Below are positions 27,905-37,551 of a stretch of 55,566 nucleotides of DNA, one piece after another. The stretch's first letter is position 1; every line of letters starts with the position of its first letter. Source of the stretch: an uncultured Verrucomicrobiae bacterium. Lineage in GTDB: Bacteria > Verrucomicrobiota > Verrucomicrobiia > Limisphaerales > AAA164-E04. A program made the translations under genes and the position numbers. The stretch is from assembly GCA_943788245.1 (NCBI GenBank), contig CALSPN010000031.1, positions 1 to 55,566 of the forward strand. The letters are read 5' to 3'. Under the pieces are notes generated by a model. That model ran no database searches. It had not been told where the DNA came from and worked only from the letters and a program-made list of their open reading frames with translations.

Positions 27905-29038
27905 TTAAGGACGCATGGTTTCCACTAATGAATTCAAATGATCAAGCCAGATACCTTGCCAGGTGTCAGGCATGAACATCCAGATCACGGCTGCAAGTGC
28001 GATGTATGGGCCATAAGGAAGACGACTGGACCATTCACGACGTCCGATCAGGATTAAGCCAACCCCGATCCCGGCACCAATCATTGAGCTTACCATCAGG
28101 GAGAAAACCGTAGATTGCCATCCGAGGAATGCGCCAATGGCCCCCATGAATTTAACATCTCCAAGCCCCATTGCTTCCCGGGGCAATGTGATCGAATGGC
28201 AGATGGCTTCCATATGTTTCACCTCTTCTGGATCGAATGATTCCTGATCCACGATCAATTGCTTGGGGGAAAGTTGAACCTGAACTCCAGCGTAGCATCG
28301 ATCAACAAGTTCTAATTGATCTGCATGAAATCGGATACTATCGGATTTTCGGTAGAACAATTCTTCATAAGGCACTGATTCGTCCGGTAAGATTAAATCA
28401 GTTTCAGTAAATATAAGTCTGGCGGATTCAGGTAGTTCAATGTGCATTTTGCCGAACATCAGCTTTCCTAGACGGACGATTGCATATACGAGCAACAAAC
28501 CAACGATTGCACCTGCTGCACTGCGTTCCATGGAAGTGGCTCGATCATTCGCAAGGTGAAGGCCGGGGACCGCCAGTGAAAATATCAGGCCCATGCCGAT
28601 TCCACCCAAAGTGATTTGATCGGGGATGATGAAATGTTCGAAATCAATTAAGGTTGCGACGAGAAAGCCTGAAAGAATCGTTGCGTAGGCAATGGCCAAT
28701 CCTGTCGAATCCGGACCGATTGTCAGCCAGGTTGCCATAAAGATGAGCCCGGTAATTAACTCCAGGGCAAAGTATCGAAAGCTGATGGGGGCTTTGCATT
28801 GGGCGCATTTACCTCTCAATACAAGCCAGGTAATCAGAGGCATGTTCAGATACCATGGAATACGGTATTCGCAGTTTGGACAATGAGAGGGTGGATGCAC
28901 AACGCTGAGGTCGCGCGGCATTCGGTAAACGCAGACATTGAGAAAACTCCCAACCATGCTGCCGAGTATGAACCAGCAGACAGTCCAAAAATGGAAAGGC
29001 ACGCTTTGCCAGTGGTCTGGATCTAAAAGAGATGTCAT
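27905..29038 (-). CDS. pilD: Prepilin peptidase / N-methyltransferase (A24 family) with insertion
   Basis: Inner-membrane aspartic protease that cleaves the leader of type IV pilin and type II secretion pseudopilins and methylates the new N-terminus. The N-terminal domain has 'GSFLNVCVYRMP' and the zinc-binding pairs 'CPNC' and 'CAQC'. The catalytic Asp residues are in 'LIDFEHFIIPDQ' and 'GLGDVKFMG'. Length 377, about 100 more than usual: an extra soluble segment of some 85 residues (about 190-275) lies between the two Asp regions. No pilin or secretion genes are in the window. It starts 21 bases downstream of aroE, so they are likely co-transcribed. Confidence 0.92.
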   Translation of the reverse strand: MTSLLDPDHWQSVPFHFWTVCWFILGSMVGSFLNVCVYRMPRDLSVVHPPSHCPNCEYRIPWYLNMPLITWLVLRGKCAQCKAPISFRYFALELITGLIFMATWLTIGPDSTGLAIAYATILSGFLVATLIDFEHFIIPDQITLGGIGMGLIFSLAVPGLHLANDRATSMERSAAGAIVGLLLVYAIVRLGKLMFGKMHIELPESARLIFTETDLILPDESVPYEELFYRKSDSIRFHADQLELVDRCYAGVQVQLSPKQLIVDQESFDPEEVKHMEAICHSITLPREAMGLGDVKFMGAIGAFLGWQSTVFSLMVSSMIGAGIGVGLILIGRREWSSRLPYGPYIALAAVIWMFMPDTWQGIWLDHLNSLVETMRP

Positions 29039-29059
29039 GTTGCAATGATTGGAAACATG

Positions 29060-30082
29060 TCAATGCTTCGAAAGTTTTCCATAAACATGTTCATGAAGTG
29101 CTTTTCTCATCGTGGATGTCGGGGCGATTTGGCCGGTCCAGATTTCAAGGGCTGCCGTGCCTTGGTATAGAAGCATACCTAACCCATTGGCAGTTCGGCA
29201 TCCGGCTTGTTCTGCTTTCCGTAAAAATAGAGTTTGAGAGGGTTGATAGATCATGTCATAAGCATGGGACACATTCTTCAGATCAAAGGATTCGAGATTC
29301 AGGGGCAAGGGATCATCCGCTTTCAATCCAAGTGAAGTTGCATTGAGCATCAGATCCACGGGTGTTCCTTTCAGGGGATATTCCAATGAGGTTTCAACTT
29401 CAGGGAATTTATCCTGAATGTCCCGTGCTACGGCTTTCGCCTTTGATTGAGTGCGGTTGATCAAATGGAGTCTTTTGATGCCGGTTGAAGCTAGTTTCAA
29501 TGCGGCCACGCGCCCAGCACCGCCTGCTCCCAGCAGGATACAGGTGCGTCCTTTGAGTGATAAGCCCAGATCTTCGTCAATCGATCTCAAGATGGCGTCC
29601 GCATCAGTGTTAAATCCGATGCTGCGTATCCGTTTGAAATGGGTTGGATCGTCTGCCTGCCCCACAGGTATCCACTGCTCATCCTCCATCTGACCTTCAA
29701 ATCGAATGGTGTTGACCGCACCCCATTCCCTGGCTGCCGGATCAACGATGTCCACCCAATTCAGAGCGAGCAGTTTGTGGGGAACGGTTAAGTTAAGTCC
29801 CACATAGCGCATTGCTTTGGCTCCATTCAATGCTTCGTCAAGTTGTTCCGGCAACACGTCGAATGCAAGATATCGCCAATTCAACCTCTGTTCAGCGATA
29901 CCGGCATTTTGCATCGCTGGCGATGCTGAGTGGCGTATGGGATGCCCATATACCGCTGCGTATAACGTTGAAGCATTCAGCTTGTTATTTTGATTCGATG
30001 ACACAGAGGTTTTTATACGGGCGTTGGTATCCACCGCACAACGTTGAATTTTCAGATTGATGTATGGGTTCAAGCTCGGCAT
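29060..30082 (-). CDS. aroE: Shikimate dehydrogenase (NADP+)
   Basis: Reduces 3-dehydroshikimate to shikimate. The substrate domain shows 'YGHPIRHSASPAMQNAG' and 'GLNLTVPHKL' with the catalytic Lys; the nucleotide domain has 'LLGAGGAGRVAALKLAS' followed by 'LINRTQSKAKA', and the end 'ANGLGMLLYQGTAALEIWTG'. The protein is 340 residues, with an N-terminal extension of about 40 residues that is not part of the enzyme; ATG 30082 is the only long start but a start nearer residue 40 cannot be excluded. It lies upstream of pilD in a probable operon and is divergent from comM, with 86 bases between the starts. Confidence 0.94.
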   Translation of the reverse strand: MPSLNPYINLKIQRCAVDTNARIKTSVSSNQNNKLNASTLYAAVYGHPIRHSASPAMQNAGIAEQRLNWRYLAFDVLPEQLDEALNGAKAMRYVGLNLTVPHKLLALNWVDIVDPAAREWGAVNTIRFEGQMEDEQWIPVGQADDPTHFKRIRSIGFNTDADAILRSIDEDLGLSLKGRTCILLGAGGAGRVAALKLASTGIKRLHLINRTQSKAKAVARDIQDKFPEVETSLEYPLKGTPVDLMLNATSLGLKADDPLPLNLESFDLKNVSHAYDMIYQPSQTLFLRKAEQAGCRTANGLGMLLYQGTAALEIWTGQIAPTSTMRKALHEHVYGKLSKH

Positions 30083-30168
30083 GTTGTGATCACACCCCGC
30101 CTACCACCATTCTTTTCCTGATAACTGGTGAACTGGGTCGATTAAAAACGACTAAGTTCTAAAATACT

Positions 30169-31695
30169 ATGCTGGCAAAAATTGATGCTGCTTCTTTGCA
30201 GGGAATTGAGGCGCTGAATGTGGAAGTGGAAGTGCATGTGGGTTATAGCGATACCTGTGTGGTTATCGTGGGACTCCCAGATGCGGCCGTGCGCGAATCA
30301 CGTGATCGAGTCGGTTCGGCCATGGAGAATAGCGGGTTCAAATTTCCCAAGGGGCGAACGACCATCAACCTGGCTCCTGCGGATCTTAAAAAGGAAGGAC
30401 CCAGTTTTGATCTGCCCATTGCGATGGGCATGTTGGCGGCGAGTGAACAGATGGAAACGAGCCTGCTGCCACATTACATGATTGTGGGAGAATTGGCCTT
30501 GACCGGTGCAGTCCGCCCGGTCAAGGGGATACTGCCTATCGCACTTCGCGCTCAAAAGGAGGGTAAACGGGGTATTCTCGTGCCTCAGGTTAATGCGCAT
30601 GAGGCGGCGGTTGTGCGGGGGATTGATGTGATTCCTGTGCAAAATTTAAGAGAAGCAGCGAATTTTCTGGAAGAACAGGTCAGCATCCCTCCATGCAAGG
30701 TCGATCTTACAAATCTCTTAGGTCATGTGACCGATATGGATCTGGATTTTTCAGATGTAAAGGGCCAGGAATCGGTGAAGCGAGCTTTGGAAATCGCTGC
30801 GGCAGGGGGCCATAATGTCCTGTTGATTGGGCCCCCGGGAACAGGGAAATCCATGTTGGCCAAGCGGCTTCCAGGGATCCTACCGCCATTGACGCTTGAT
30901 GAAGCTTTGGAGACGACCAAGATCCACAGTACCGTTGGTTTGATGGAATCGGGTCAGGCCCTGGTAAAACATCGTCCTTTCCGTAAACCTCATCATACAG
31001 CAAGTGACGCAGGGTTGCTTGGGGGGAACGTCCATCCTTCTCCGGGTGAAATTTCATTGGCTCACAATGGGATTTTGTTTCTGGATGAACTGCCTGAATT
31101 TCGTCGAAGTGTATTGGAGACCTTACGGCAGCCATTGGAGGAGGGGAAGGTCACCATTTCTCGAGCGGCAGGCACCATGACCTTTCCGGCATCTTTCATG
31201 TTGGTGGCAGCAATGAACCCCACTCCTGACGGTAAAATGCCTGATGACAGTCGTTGTAGTCCGCGAGAAATTCAAAATTACTTACGACGTATTTCTGGGC
31301 CGTTGTTGGATCGTATCGATTTGCATATTGAAGTGCCAACGGTTCCTTTCGATAAAATTTCTGGAATGGAGGCAGGCGAATCATCGGAACAGATCAGGCA
31401 ACGAGTAATTGCTGCAAGGAATATCCAGCTTCGACGTTTCTCCCAATCGAAAGTCATCATGAGTAATGCCAATATGTCCTCACGCGCATTGAAGGTTTGT
31501 TGTCAACTGAACGAGGCCTCGCTTGATTTGATGAAGCAGGCCATGGCGCACGTAGGTCTTTCCGCGCGGGCTTATGATCGCATTTTAAAAGTCGCCAGAA
31601 CGATTGCCGATCTCGCTCAACAAGAACACATCCATTCAGATCATGTCATGGAGGCGATTCAGTTCAGGGAACTGGACCGGCAGATCTGGACCTGA
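30169..31695 (+). CDS. comM: YifB/ComM family Mg-chelatase-like AAA+ ATPase
   Basis: A hexameric helicase-like ATPase that, in transformable bacteria, helps branch migration during integration of taken-up DNA. The N-terminal ChlI-like domain ('VVIVGLPDAAVRESRDRV', 'INLAPADLKKEGPSFDLPIA') is followed by the AAA+ core with Walker A 'GPPGTGKSMLAKRLPGILPP' and Walker B 'GILFLDELPEF', sensor region 'NPTPDG' and a C-terminal lid domain ('SARAYDRILKVARTIADL'). Length 508 is normal. It has its own promoter region shared divergently with aroE. Its presence close to pilD is consistent with competence but proves nothing. Confidence 0.95.
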   Translation: MLAKIDAASLQGIEALNVEVEVHVGYSDTCVVIVGLPDAAVRESRDRVGSAMENSGFKFPKGRTTINLAPADLKKEGPSFDLPIAMGMLAASEQMETSLLPHYMIVGELALTGAVRPVKGILPIALRAQKEGKRGILVPQVNAHEAAVVRGIDVIPVQNLREAANFLEEQVSIPPCKVDLTNLLGHVTDMDLDFSDVKGQESVKRALEIAAAGGHNVLLIGPPGTGKSMLAKRLPGILPPLTLDEALETTKIHSTVGLMESGQALVKHRPFRKPHHTASDAGLLGGNVHPSPGEISLAHNGILFLDELPEFRRSVLETLRQPLEEGKVTISRAAGTMTFPASFMLVAAMNPTPDGKMPDDSRCSPREIQNYLRRISGPLLDRIDLHIEVPTVPFDKISGMEAGESSEQIRQRVIAARNIQLRRFSQSKVIMSNANMSSRALKVCCQLNEASLDLMKQAMAHVGLSARAYDRILKVARTIADLAQQEHIHSDHVMEAIQFRELDRQIWT

Positions 31696-31743
31696 TTTTT
31701 TAATTGTAACCGTCCCAAATCTCCGGCGGCTGGCGTGAGTCTA

Positions 31744-34347
31744 TCAACTATGTTGGAATTCGATCAATCGCATGATCGGGCGGGATTCTTTCTTTGATTT
31801 GGGAATGTCGACTTCAAAACAAAGAGCCCATTCCGCGTTATCATTTGGATCAAGAAGGGTTTGTCTCACTTTCCAGATTTCTTGTGAAATGTCACTTATT
31901 TGTATCCATTTCGAACTGCGAGCGTCTGCGTCCAAACGAATTTGATCATATTCCTCAAAGTAAGCGGCAAGCGCGTCCTCGAGACGAGGAGTGGGCCATT
32001 CGATCTTTTCCTGGTTAGAAAATTCAGCTAAGCGTTGGCCCGTCTCATCGAGTTGATCCAATGCCAAAAGCCTGACAATAGAAAACACCTGATTTCGAAG
32101 AACGACCTCAAAGGCCTTTCTATTGCGGACTGGATCCAGATAGGTTTCCTCTACATTTGAACTCGAATTGTCTTTGGTATCGGTAGCCGTTTCTTTCTTT
32201 TTGGCAAAGGCTTGTGGATCCCGCATTTTCTCCCATTCATCGAGGAGGCTTGAATCGGTTTGTCGAATCATCAGTTCGAGAAAAAGAACCGCTTCGCGCA
32301 CTTCGGGGGTATTAAATTCATCGGGGACCGTTTGCGTCAGTACTTTGTAAACCTCCGTGACGTATCTCAGCAGCACACCTTCGACTCGTTGCAGGCTGTA
32401 ATTTCGGATATAATCATCGAATGATAGAAAGGATTCCACCATTTCGCGTGCGACAGATTTGGGACGTATGTTTTCTTCGCCAATCCAGGGGTGAGTTTTG
32501 GCAAATTGGTTGAACGTTTCGTAAATAAATTCCCGGTTGGGTTTTGGGTGTTCCAGCTTTTCGAGTTCCTCCATGCGCTGATCATATTCCATTCCCTCAG
32601 CTTTCCATTCGGCAATTTTGCGTTCCTTCACCTTGTCCAGTTGTTTCCTGAGAACATGGATTGGATCTTCGAGAATGGACTCTGCCAAGGTAATCAAATC
32701 AAGCACATATGTCGGACTTTCCTTGTCGAGTGCAGGCAGAGTATCGATCATGTACAGTGCAAGGATCTGGTTGAGTGAAAAATCTTCCTGGAGATCCATG
32801 TTAACCCGTACATGTGCCCCTTGATGGTCTTCGGGTTGGACCCATTCGATGATGCCACGATCCAGTAAAGAACGGAACAACTGCCAGGCTCTGCGACGAA
32901 GGGCTCTTTTGGATGCGTCCGTCTCGTGACAATCACGAATCAATTTCCTGAGAACCGCGCACCCATCTCCCGGGCGACTGAGCACGTTGAGCAAGGTGCC
33001 GTGTGAAATCTGAAAACGTGAGGTCAGAGACTCCGGTGTTGCTTGGATTAAACGTTCAAATGTCTTCCTATCCCAAGGTATATATCCTTTTTGCGGAGGT
33101 TGTTTCTTTACAAACTTTTTTTTCTTCTTGGGGTTGTCAGCAGCCTTGCGTTCCATCTTAAGGTTTTCAATAACATGATCTGGAGCCATTGAGACCACCC
33201 ATCCCTTGTCATCAAAACCTTTTCTGCCCGCACGACCACAAATTTGATGGAAATCGCGGACGGTCAAAATCCCCGTCTTCTGCCCATCATATTTACAGAG
33301 TCTGGTTAGAAGCACCGTGCGAATGGGAACGTTTACTCCTACCCCCAAAGTATCAGTACCACAGATGAGTTTTAATAATCCTTTCTGAGCCATGCGTTCC
33401 ACAAGGATGCGATATTTCGGCAATAAACCAGCATGATGAATGCCTATCCCATGGCGTAGATACTTCTTGATATCTTTTCCATAGGGACTCGTGAAGCGAA
33501 CTTCACTCAGTAATTCGGCAATCTGCTTTTTTTCATCCTTGGTGCAAACGTTGATACTTGTAAAGTTTTGAGCATTTTGTGCCGCCTCCATTTGAGTGAA
33601 ATGCACGATATAAACAGGAGCTTTGTTGTCTTCGACCAGATTTTCCACCACCTGCTCCATGGGGATTTCCTCATAGCTGAATTCAAGCGGTACCGGGCGA
33701 TCGAAGGATTGCACGAGGCTTGTGGTCACGCCTGTGAGATTTGTCAGTGCGTTGACAAAAAACTCCACGTTACCCATCGTGGCGGACATCAACAGAAATC
33801 GAGACTGGGAAAGAGTCAGTAAGGGGGTTTGCCAGGCTCCGCCTCGATCTCTATCTGAATAGTAGTGAAACTCATCAATAATGATATCGTGAACTTCTGC
33901 CATCTCTCCCTCATGGAGTGCTATATTTGCGAGGATTTCAGCTGTGCAACAAAGGATGGGGGCTTTGCGGTTGACTGTTGCATCACCTGTCATCAAACCC
34001 ACTTGATCGGCTCCAAAGCGACTGCATAAGTCGAGAAATTTTTCATTGACCAGTGCCTTGATAGGGGAGGTGTAAACCGATTTACGACCTTGCGCCAGCG
34101 ACTTGAAGTGAAGGGCCATTGCAACGAGTGATTTTCCTGACCCTGTCGGAGTATTCAGGATGACATTGTTTTCATCGAAGAGTTCCAGGATGCCCTCTTC
34201 CTGAGCGGGGTAGAGCTCAAGGTTGAGTTCCATGACATAATCCATGAAAACTTCCAATAATCGTTCACTGGTTGCTTCCCCTGTGTTGGGGAAGTGTTTT
34301 TTAATTAATTCAAACAGGTTCACAAGGGCAGGGAGCATGAACGACAT
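31744..34347 (-). CDS. SKI2-like DEAD/DEAH-box helicase with DUF3516
   Basis: A large RNA/DNA helicase of 867 residues. Superfamily 2 motifs are clear: 'NTPTGSGKS' (I), '[11 protein letters not shown]' (Ia), 'DEFHYYSD' (II), 'LLMSATMGN' (III), '[10 protein letters not shown]' and '[10 protein letters not shown]' (IV-V), and '[10 protein letters not shown]' (VI). The C-terminal half is the DUF3516 region ('[20 protein letters not shown]'). The family resembles the HelY-like helicases best known from actinobacteria and is thought to act in RNA metabolism, but its substrate is unproved. Met4 is an alternative start. It is convergent with comM (stops 48 bases apart) and lies downstream of the exporter operon with 135 bases between. 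Confidence 0.9.
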   Translation of the reverse strand: MSFMLPALVNLFELIKKHFPNTGEATSERLLEVFMDYVMELNLELYPAQEEGILELFDENNVILNTPTGSGKSLVAMALHFKSLAQGRKSVYTSPIKALVNEKFLDLCSRFGADQVGLMTGDATVNRKAPILCCTAEILANIALHEGEMAEVHDIIIDEFHYYSDRDRGGAWQTPLLTLSQSRFLLMSATMGNVEFFVNALTNLTGVTTSLVQSFDRPVPLEFSYEEIPMEQVVENLVEDNKAPVYIVHFTQMEAAQNAQNFTSINVCTKDEKKQIAELLSEVRFTSPYGKDIKKYLRHGIGIHHAGLLPKYRILVERMAQKGLLKLICGTDTLGVGVNVPIRTVLLTRLCKYDGQKTGILTVRDFHQICGRAGRKGFDDKGWVVSMAPDHVIENLKMERKAADNPKKKKKFVKKQPPQKGYIPWDRKTFERLIQATPESLTSRFQISHGTLLNVLSRPGDGCAVLRKLIRDCHETDASKRALRRRAWQLFRSLLDRGIIEWVQPEDHQGAHVRVNMDLQEDFSLNQILALYMIDTLPALDKESPTYVLDLITLAESILEDPIHVLRKQLDKVKERKIAEWKAEGMEYDQRMEELEKLEHPKPNREFIYETFNQFAKTHPWIGEENIRPKSVAREMVESFLSFDDYIRNYSLQRVEGVLLRYVTEVYKVLTQTVPDEFNTPEVREAVLFLELMIRQTDSSLLDEWEKMRDPQAFAKKKETATDTKDNSSSNVEETYLDPVRNRKAFEVVLRNQVFSIVRLLALDQLDETGQRLAEFSNQEKIEWPTPRLEDALAAYFEEYDQIRLDADARSSKWIQISDISQEIWKVRQTLLDPNDNAEWALCFEVDIPKSKKESRPIMRLIEFQHS

Positions 34348-34481
34348 GCCCAGTAAACGCGAGTGAAAACCCGCTCAGGCTCCGTCTCACACCCGGTTTG
34401 TTCAAGACTTCAGGTAAGCCGAGAATACTCAATGCGAAGAAGGGAGAACACGTTGTTCCAACCATTGACGATCCACTTGTC

Positions 34482-36224
34482 CTATTCGAGTGTCTCGTAA
34501 CCAAGCTCTTCCCATTGACCGTTTTCTTTGATGAACAAAATCCCCATATCCCGCCAGAACCCAAGTCTTGCAATCGTGTGGCTGATCAATGCGCTGGTGC
34601 GCTGGTTCTGAGAGTTGATCAGATCGTTTTGTGCATCTACTAAATCCAATGCCAAACCCAGTCCAAGTTCACGTTTGAGAAGTTCTTCCTCTCGGCGGTT
34701 TTGACTCAATTCGACCCGTACCTCGCTGATTTCGAATTCACGGCGACGCTGTTCCAGATTCCTCCAACCATCCTGAATGTCTAATTTCATCTGGTCTACA
34801 AATTGATCGTATTGGCGTTGGGCACGATCGAAGGCGATGAGTGCGGAACGATAATTATTACGTTCTCGTTTCCTGTTGATGGGAAGATCGATGCCAAGTG
34901 AAGCCGTCCATGAACGTTGCTCCAGGTCAGGTAACTGAAATCCACTGCCGGGACGACTCGATACATTTCCTGAAACGGTGAGATCGAGATCTGCTTGAAG
35001 TCCATCGGCCGCGATGCGGATGCGACGTTCGACATCCTGTAAACGGTCACGGACATTTTCCAGATCCAATCGTGTTTCCACTGATGCTTTAATTGCCTGA
35101 CTGGCCGTGATCGAAGGGTGGTGAATAACCAGATTATCGAGTTCGCTTTCATCCAGAATGAGCGACGTATCCATGGATAAACCCAAATCGATTTTGAATC
35201 GATCTCTGGACAGTTGGTAATTCCTTATGGCACTGATCCAACCCTGCTCCGTTGAGAGTAGAGACTCTTTCAAACGATTCAATTCAGACAAGGGAGTTTC
35301 TCCTTCGGCAGCCCTTGCCTGTTCCCTTTCGACGCTTACCTTGAAACTTTCGTAACCTTGGAAAGCATTGCGCACCCTGTCTCTGTTCTGCAGGATTTGA
35401 TAATAATTTGCCACAATATCCACCGTGAATTCCTTTCGGAAACGAGTGAAATCACGGAGAGCATAAAGTAGGTTTCGTTCAGCCTGCGTGAGGTTTTCGA
35501 TCGCTATGCGATAGCCAGCGCCCCTCAAGAAAGGTTGTGTAAAGGTAGCCCCTAAAGCGGAAGATGTGATCCATTCTGAATCGTTTGAAACGAATCTCAC
35601 AAAATCGGTTGAGAAATCGGTGGCGATTCGCCCACCCGTACGCAGCAACCAGTTAAAACCCAGACCAGCGTTGCTGTTGATGGTTTTTTCACGCGTAATT
35701 TTATCGACTCCAGTGGCTGTGTTTTCGGCTATTCGCTGGCGGTCGGTGTAAGCAATGTCAGCACCTCCACCGAAAATAGGCGTGTATTGGAACCTTGCGA
35801 GAGAAAGGTCAAGGGCCTGCAGATACAAATCCTCTTTCTGGGAGAGAAATCTCCGGTTGTATTTAGTGGCCAGTTCGACTGCTTTCTCCAGTGATATGAT
35901 GCGCGCTCCCAGCTCAGATTCCCCAGTGGGTCCGAGAAATGGCTCAATTGTTTCATGCTTGGGTAAATCGATGAGGTCTGTGGGATCTGATTTTTCCAGT
36001 TTAAATCCAGTGTCCATATTGGCGACAAGGGGCGTCTTTTCAGCTATCAGCGAAGCGGCCTCACGGTTGGCACTCCTCTCATAGTGTTTCGTGGAACACC
36101 CATTCATAAATGTTCCGATCATCAAGATACTTCCGTAGACCATCATATAAGTCCAAGCAGGGACAGGCGATGGTTGTGGTGTTGATTGTCTGATCGTTGA
36201 CAAGAGCTTTCTCATTCTTTCCAA
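34482..36224 (-). CDS. TolC-family outer membrane efflux lipoprotein
   Basis: Outer membrane channel of a tripartite exporter. It is mostly long coiled-coil helix, in two TolC repeats ('LSLARFQYTPIFGGGADIAY', 'ERNLLYALRDFTRFRKEFTV' and later 'RQYDQFVDQMKLDIQDGWRN', 'LGLGLALDLVDAQNDLINSQ'). The hydrophobic segment at residues 27-42 leads to 'MNGC', a lipobox with Cys43, so this is an OMF lipoprotein. About 26 residues precede the hydrophobic segment; Met27/Met28 would give a more normal signal peptide. It is the last gene of the operon with the permease (16 bases before) and adaptor. Confidence 0.88.
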   Translation of the reverse strand: MERMRKLLSTIRQSTPQPSPVPAWTYMMVYGSILMIGTFMNGCSTKHYERSANREAASLIAEKTPLVANMDTGFKLEKSDPTDLIDLPKHETIEPFLGPTGESELGARIISLEKAVELATKYNRRFLSQKEDLYLQALDLSLARFQYTPIFGGGADIAYTDRQRIAENTATGVDKITREKTINSNAGLGFNWLLRTGGRIATDFSTDFVRFVSNDSEWITSSALGATFTQPFLRGAGYRIAIENLTQAERNLLYALRDFTRFRKEFTVDIVANYYQILQNRDRVRNAFQGYESFKVSVEREQARAAEGETPLSELNRLKESLLSTEQGWISAIRNYQLSRDRFKIDLGLSMDTSLILDESELDNLVIHHPSITASQAIKASVETRLDLENVRDRLQDVERRIRIAADGLQADLDLTVSGNVSSRPGSGFQLPDLEQRSWTASLGIDLPINRKRERNNYRSALIAFDRAQRQYDQFVDQMKLDIQDGWRNLEQRRREFEISEVRVELSQNRREEELLKRELGLGLALDLVDAQNDLINSQNQRTSALISHTIARLGFWRDMGILFIKENGQWEELGYETLE

Positions 36225-36240
36225 ATTAAATCCTAATTGT

Positions 36241-37545
36241 TTACTCCTGCCGAACGGCTTCGACCGGACTCAGACAAGCGGCTTTGTTGGCGGGATAAAT
36301 GCCAAAGATCAATCCTGTGGCCGCCGATACGGAAAAAGCCAGGAGTGGAGACCACCAGGTGACGATGGTGACCATGTTGGTCACCATACCCACAATCCAG
36401 GGAATGATGATCCCCAATGATACCCCCAGTAATCCGCCTGAACTGGCCAGTAAGGTGGTTTCGGTCATGAACTGAGAGAGGATATCTTTTTTGGTAGCTC
36501 CCAGTGCACGACGAATACCGATTTCGCGGGTACGTTCCGAAACACTGGCCAACATGATATTCATGATACCTATCCCGCCAACCAGCAGGGAAATACCCGC
36601 AATAGATCCCAGGACCGTGTTAAAGATACGTTTCGTTCGTAACGCCTGACGCATCAACATCAAAGGGACCACTACTTCAAAATCATTCTTCTCATGCGTT
36701 TGCGACAATCTGGCTTTGATGGCATTGGCGATGCTTTCTACTTCCTCGAGTTTTTCAACGCGAAGAGTGACTTCATGCAGCTCTACTGCCTCTGCCTGAA
36801 AGTATTTTCCAATGCGCTTGACGCTCGTTTCACCAAAAAATCTTTTGGCTGTGGTGATGGGAATAAACACGCGGGGTGGGGTATCTGCATCCTCGATTCC
36901 GTCTGACTCGGTTTTTTTTGGAGATTTTGTCTTGTTTACAGGTGGTTTTAATATGCCGATAACCTCGAAATATTGACTGCCAAGCCGTATGGAGCTGCCC
37001 AAGACCTGGTGAATGGGGAAAAGTGTTTCTTCAAGTGAGTCTTCGATGACACATACTTTGGCATTCTGTTCAAGATCTCGCTGTGTCAGGAAACGCCCTC
37101 GAGTCAAAGTCATTTGTCTCAAGTCCCCATACCAGGGAACAGTGCCGACCATTTCGATATTGGCATTTTGTCTGCCGTGGTAAGCTTCTCTCCGTTCCTT
37201 GCGATCCTCAACCACCAGTGTGATCCCTGAAATGGTTTCACGAATACCCAACACGTCTTCATACTTTAAACCGTAGTCAAGTATATAACTGCCCTGACGC
37301 TGTTGTTTACTGGCTTCCTCTGGGGGCTTGACTGTTCGCAGAATGATATTCTGACTTCCCAATGCTTGGATCTGTTGTTGTGCTTCGAAGTTGGCTCCTT
37401 CTCCGATGGCCAGCATAGCGATCACTGAGGCCACACCGAACACCATGCCCAAAGTGGTAAGAATGGATCTGAGACGATGAAGAAGCAGGCTCTTAAGTCC
37501 AAGCTTTAAAATATGGCTTGTACGTGCGATCGAAAAAGAAAACAT
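36241..37545 (-). CDS. ABC transporter permease, MacB/FtsX type
   Basis: A 434-residue inner membrane protein with the MacB topology: one N-terminal span ('LKSLLLHRLRSILTTLGMVF'), a periplasmic domain of about 230 residues ('GSQNIILRTVKPP', 'GRFLTQRDLEQNAKVCVIE'), then three spans starting with 'GGIGIMNIMLASVSERTREIGIRRALGA'. It has no nucleotide-binding domain of its own, so it is a half transporter that needs an ATPase subunit encoded elsewhere; none is in the operon or window. The periplasmic domain is what clamps the adaptor. It starts six bases after the adaptor gene ends. Confidence 0.92.
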   Translation of the reverse strand: MFSFSIARTSHILKLGLKSLLLHRLRSILTTLGMVFGVASVIAMLAIGEGANFEAQQQIQALGSQNIILRTVKPPEEASKQQRQGSYILDYGLKYEDVLGIRETISGITLVVEDRKERREAYHGRQNANIEMVGTVPWYGDLRQMTLTRGRFLTQRDLEQNAKVCVIEDSLEETLFPIHQVLGSSIRLGSQYFEVIGILKPPVNKTKSPKKTESDGIEDADTPPRVFIPITTAKRFFGETSVKRIGKYFQAEAVELHEVTLRVEKLEEVESIANAIKARLSQTHEKNDFEVVVPLMLMRQALRTKRIFNTVLGSIAGISLLVGGIGIMNIMLASVSERTREIGIRRALGATKKDILSQFMTETTLLASSGGLLGVSLGIIIPWIVGMVTNMVTIVTWWSPLLAFSVSAATGLIFGIYPANKAACLSPVEAVRQE

Positions 37546-37551
37546 GATTTT

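Noticed and set aside
30083..30168. TAAAAT as a -10 box for comM
   Set aside because: No acceptable -35 box at the right distance, so I do not call a promoter.
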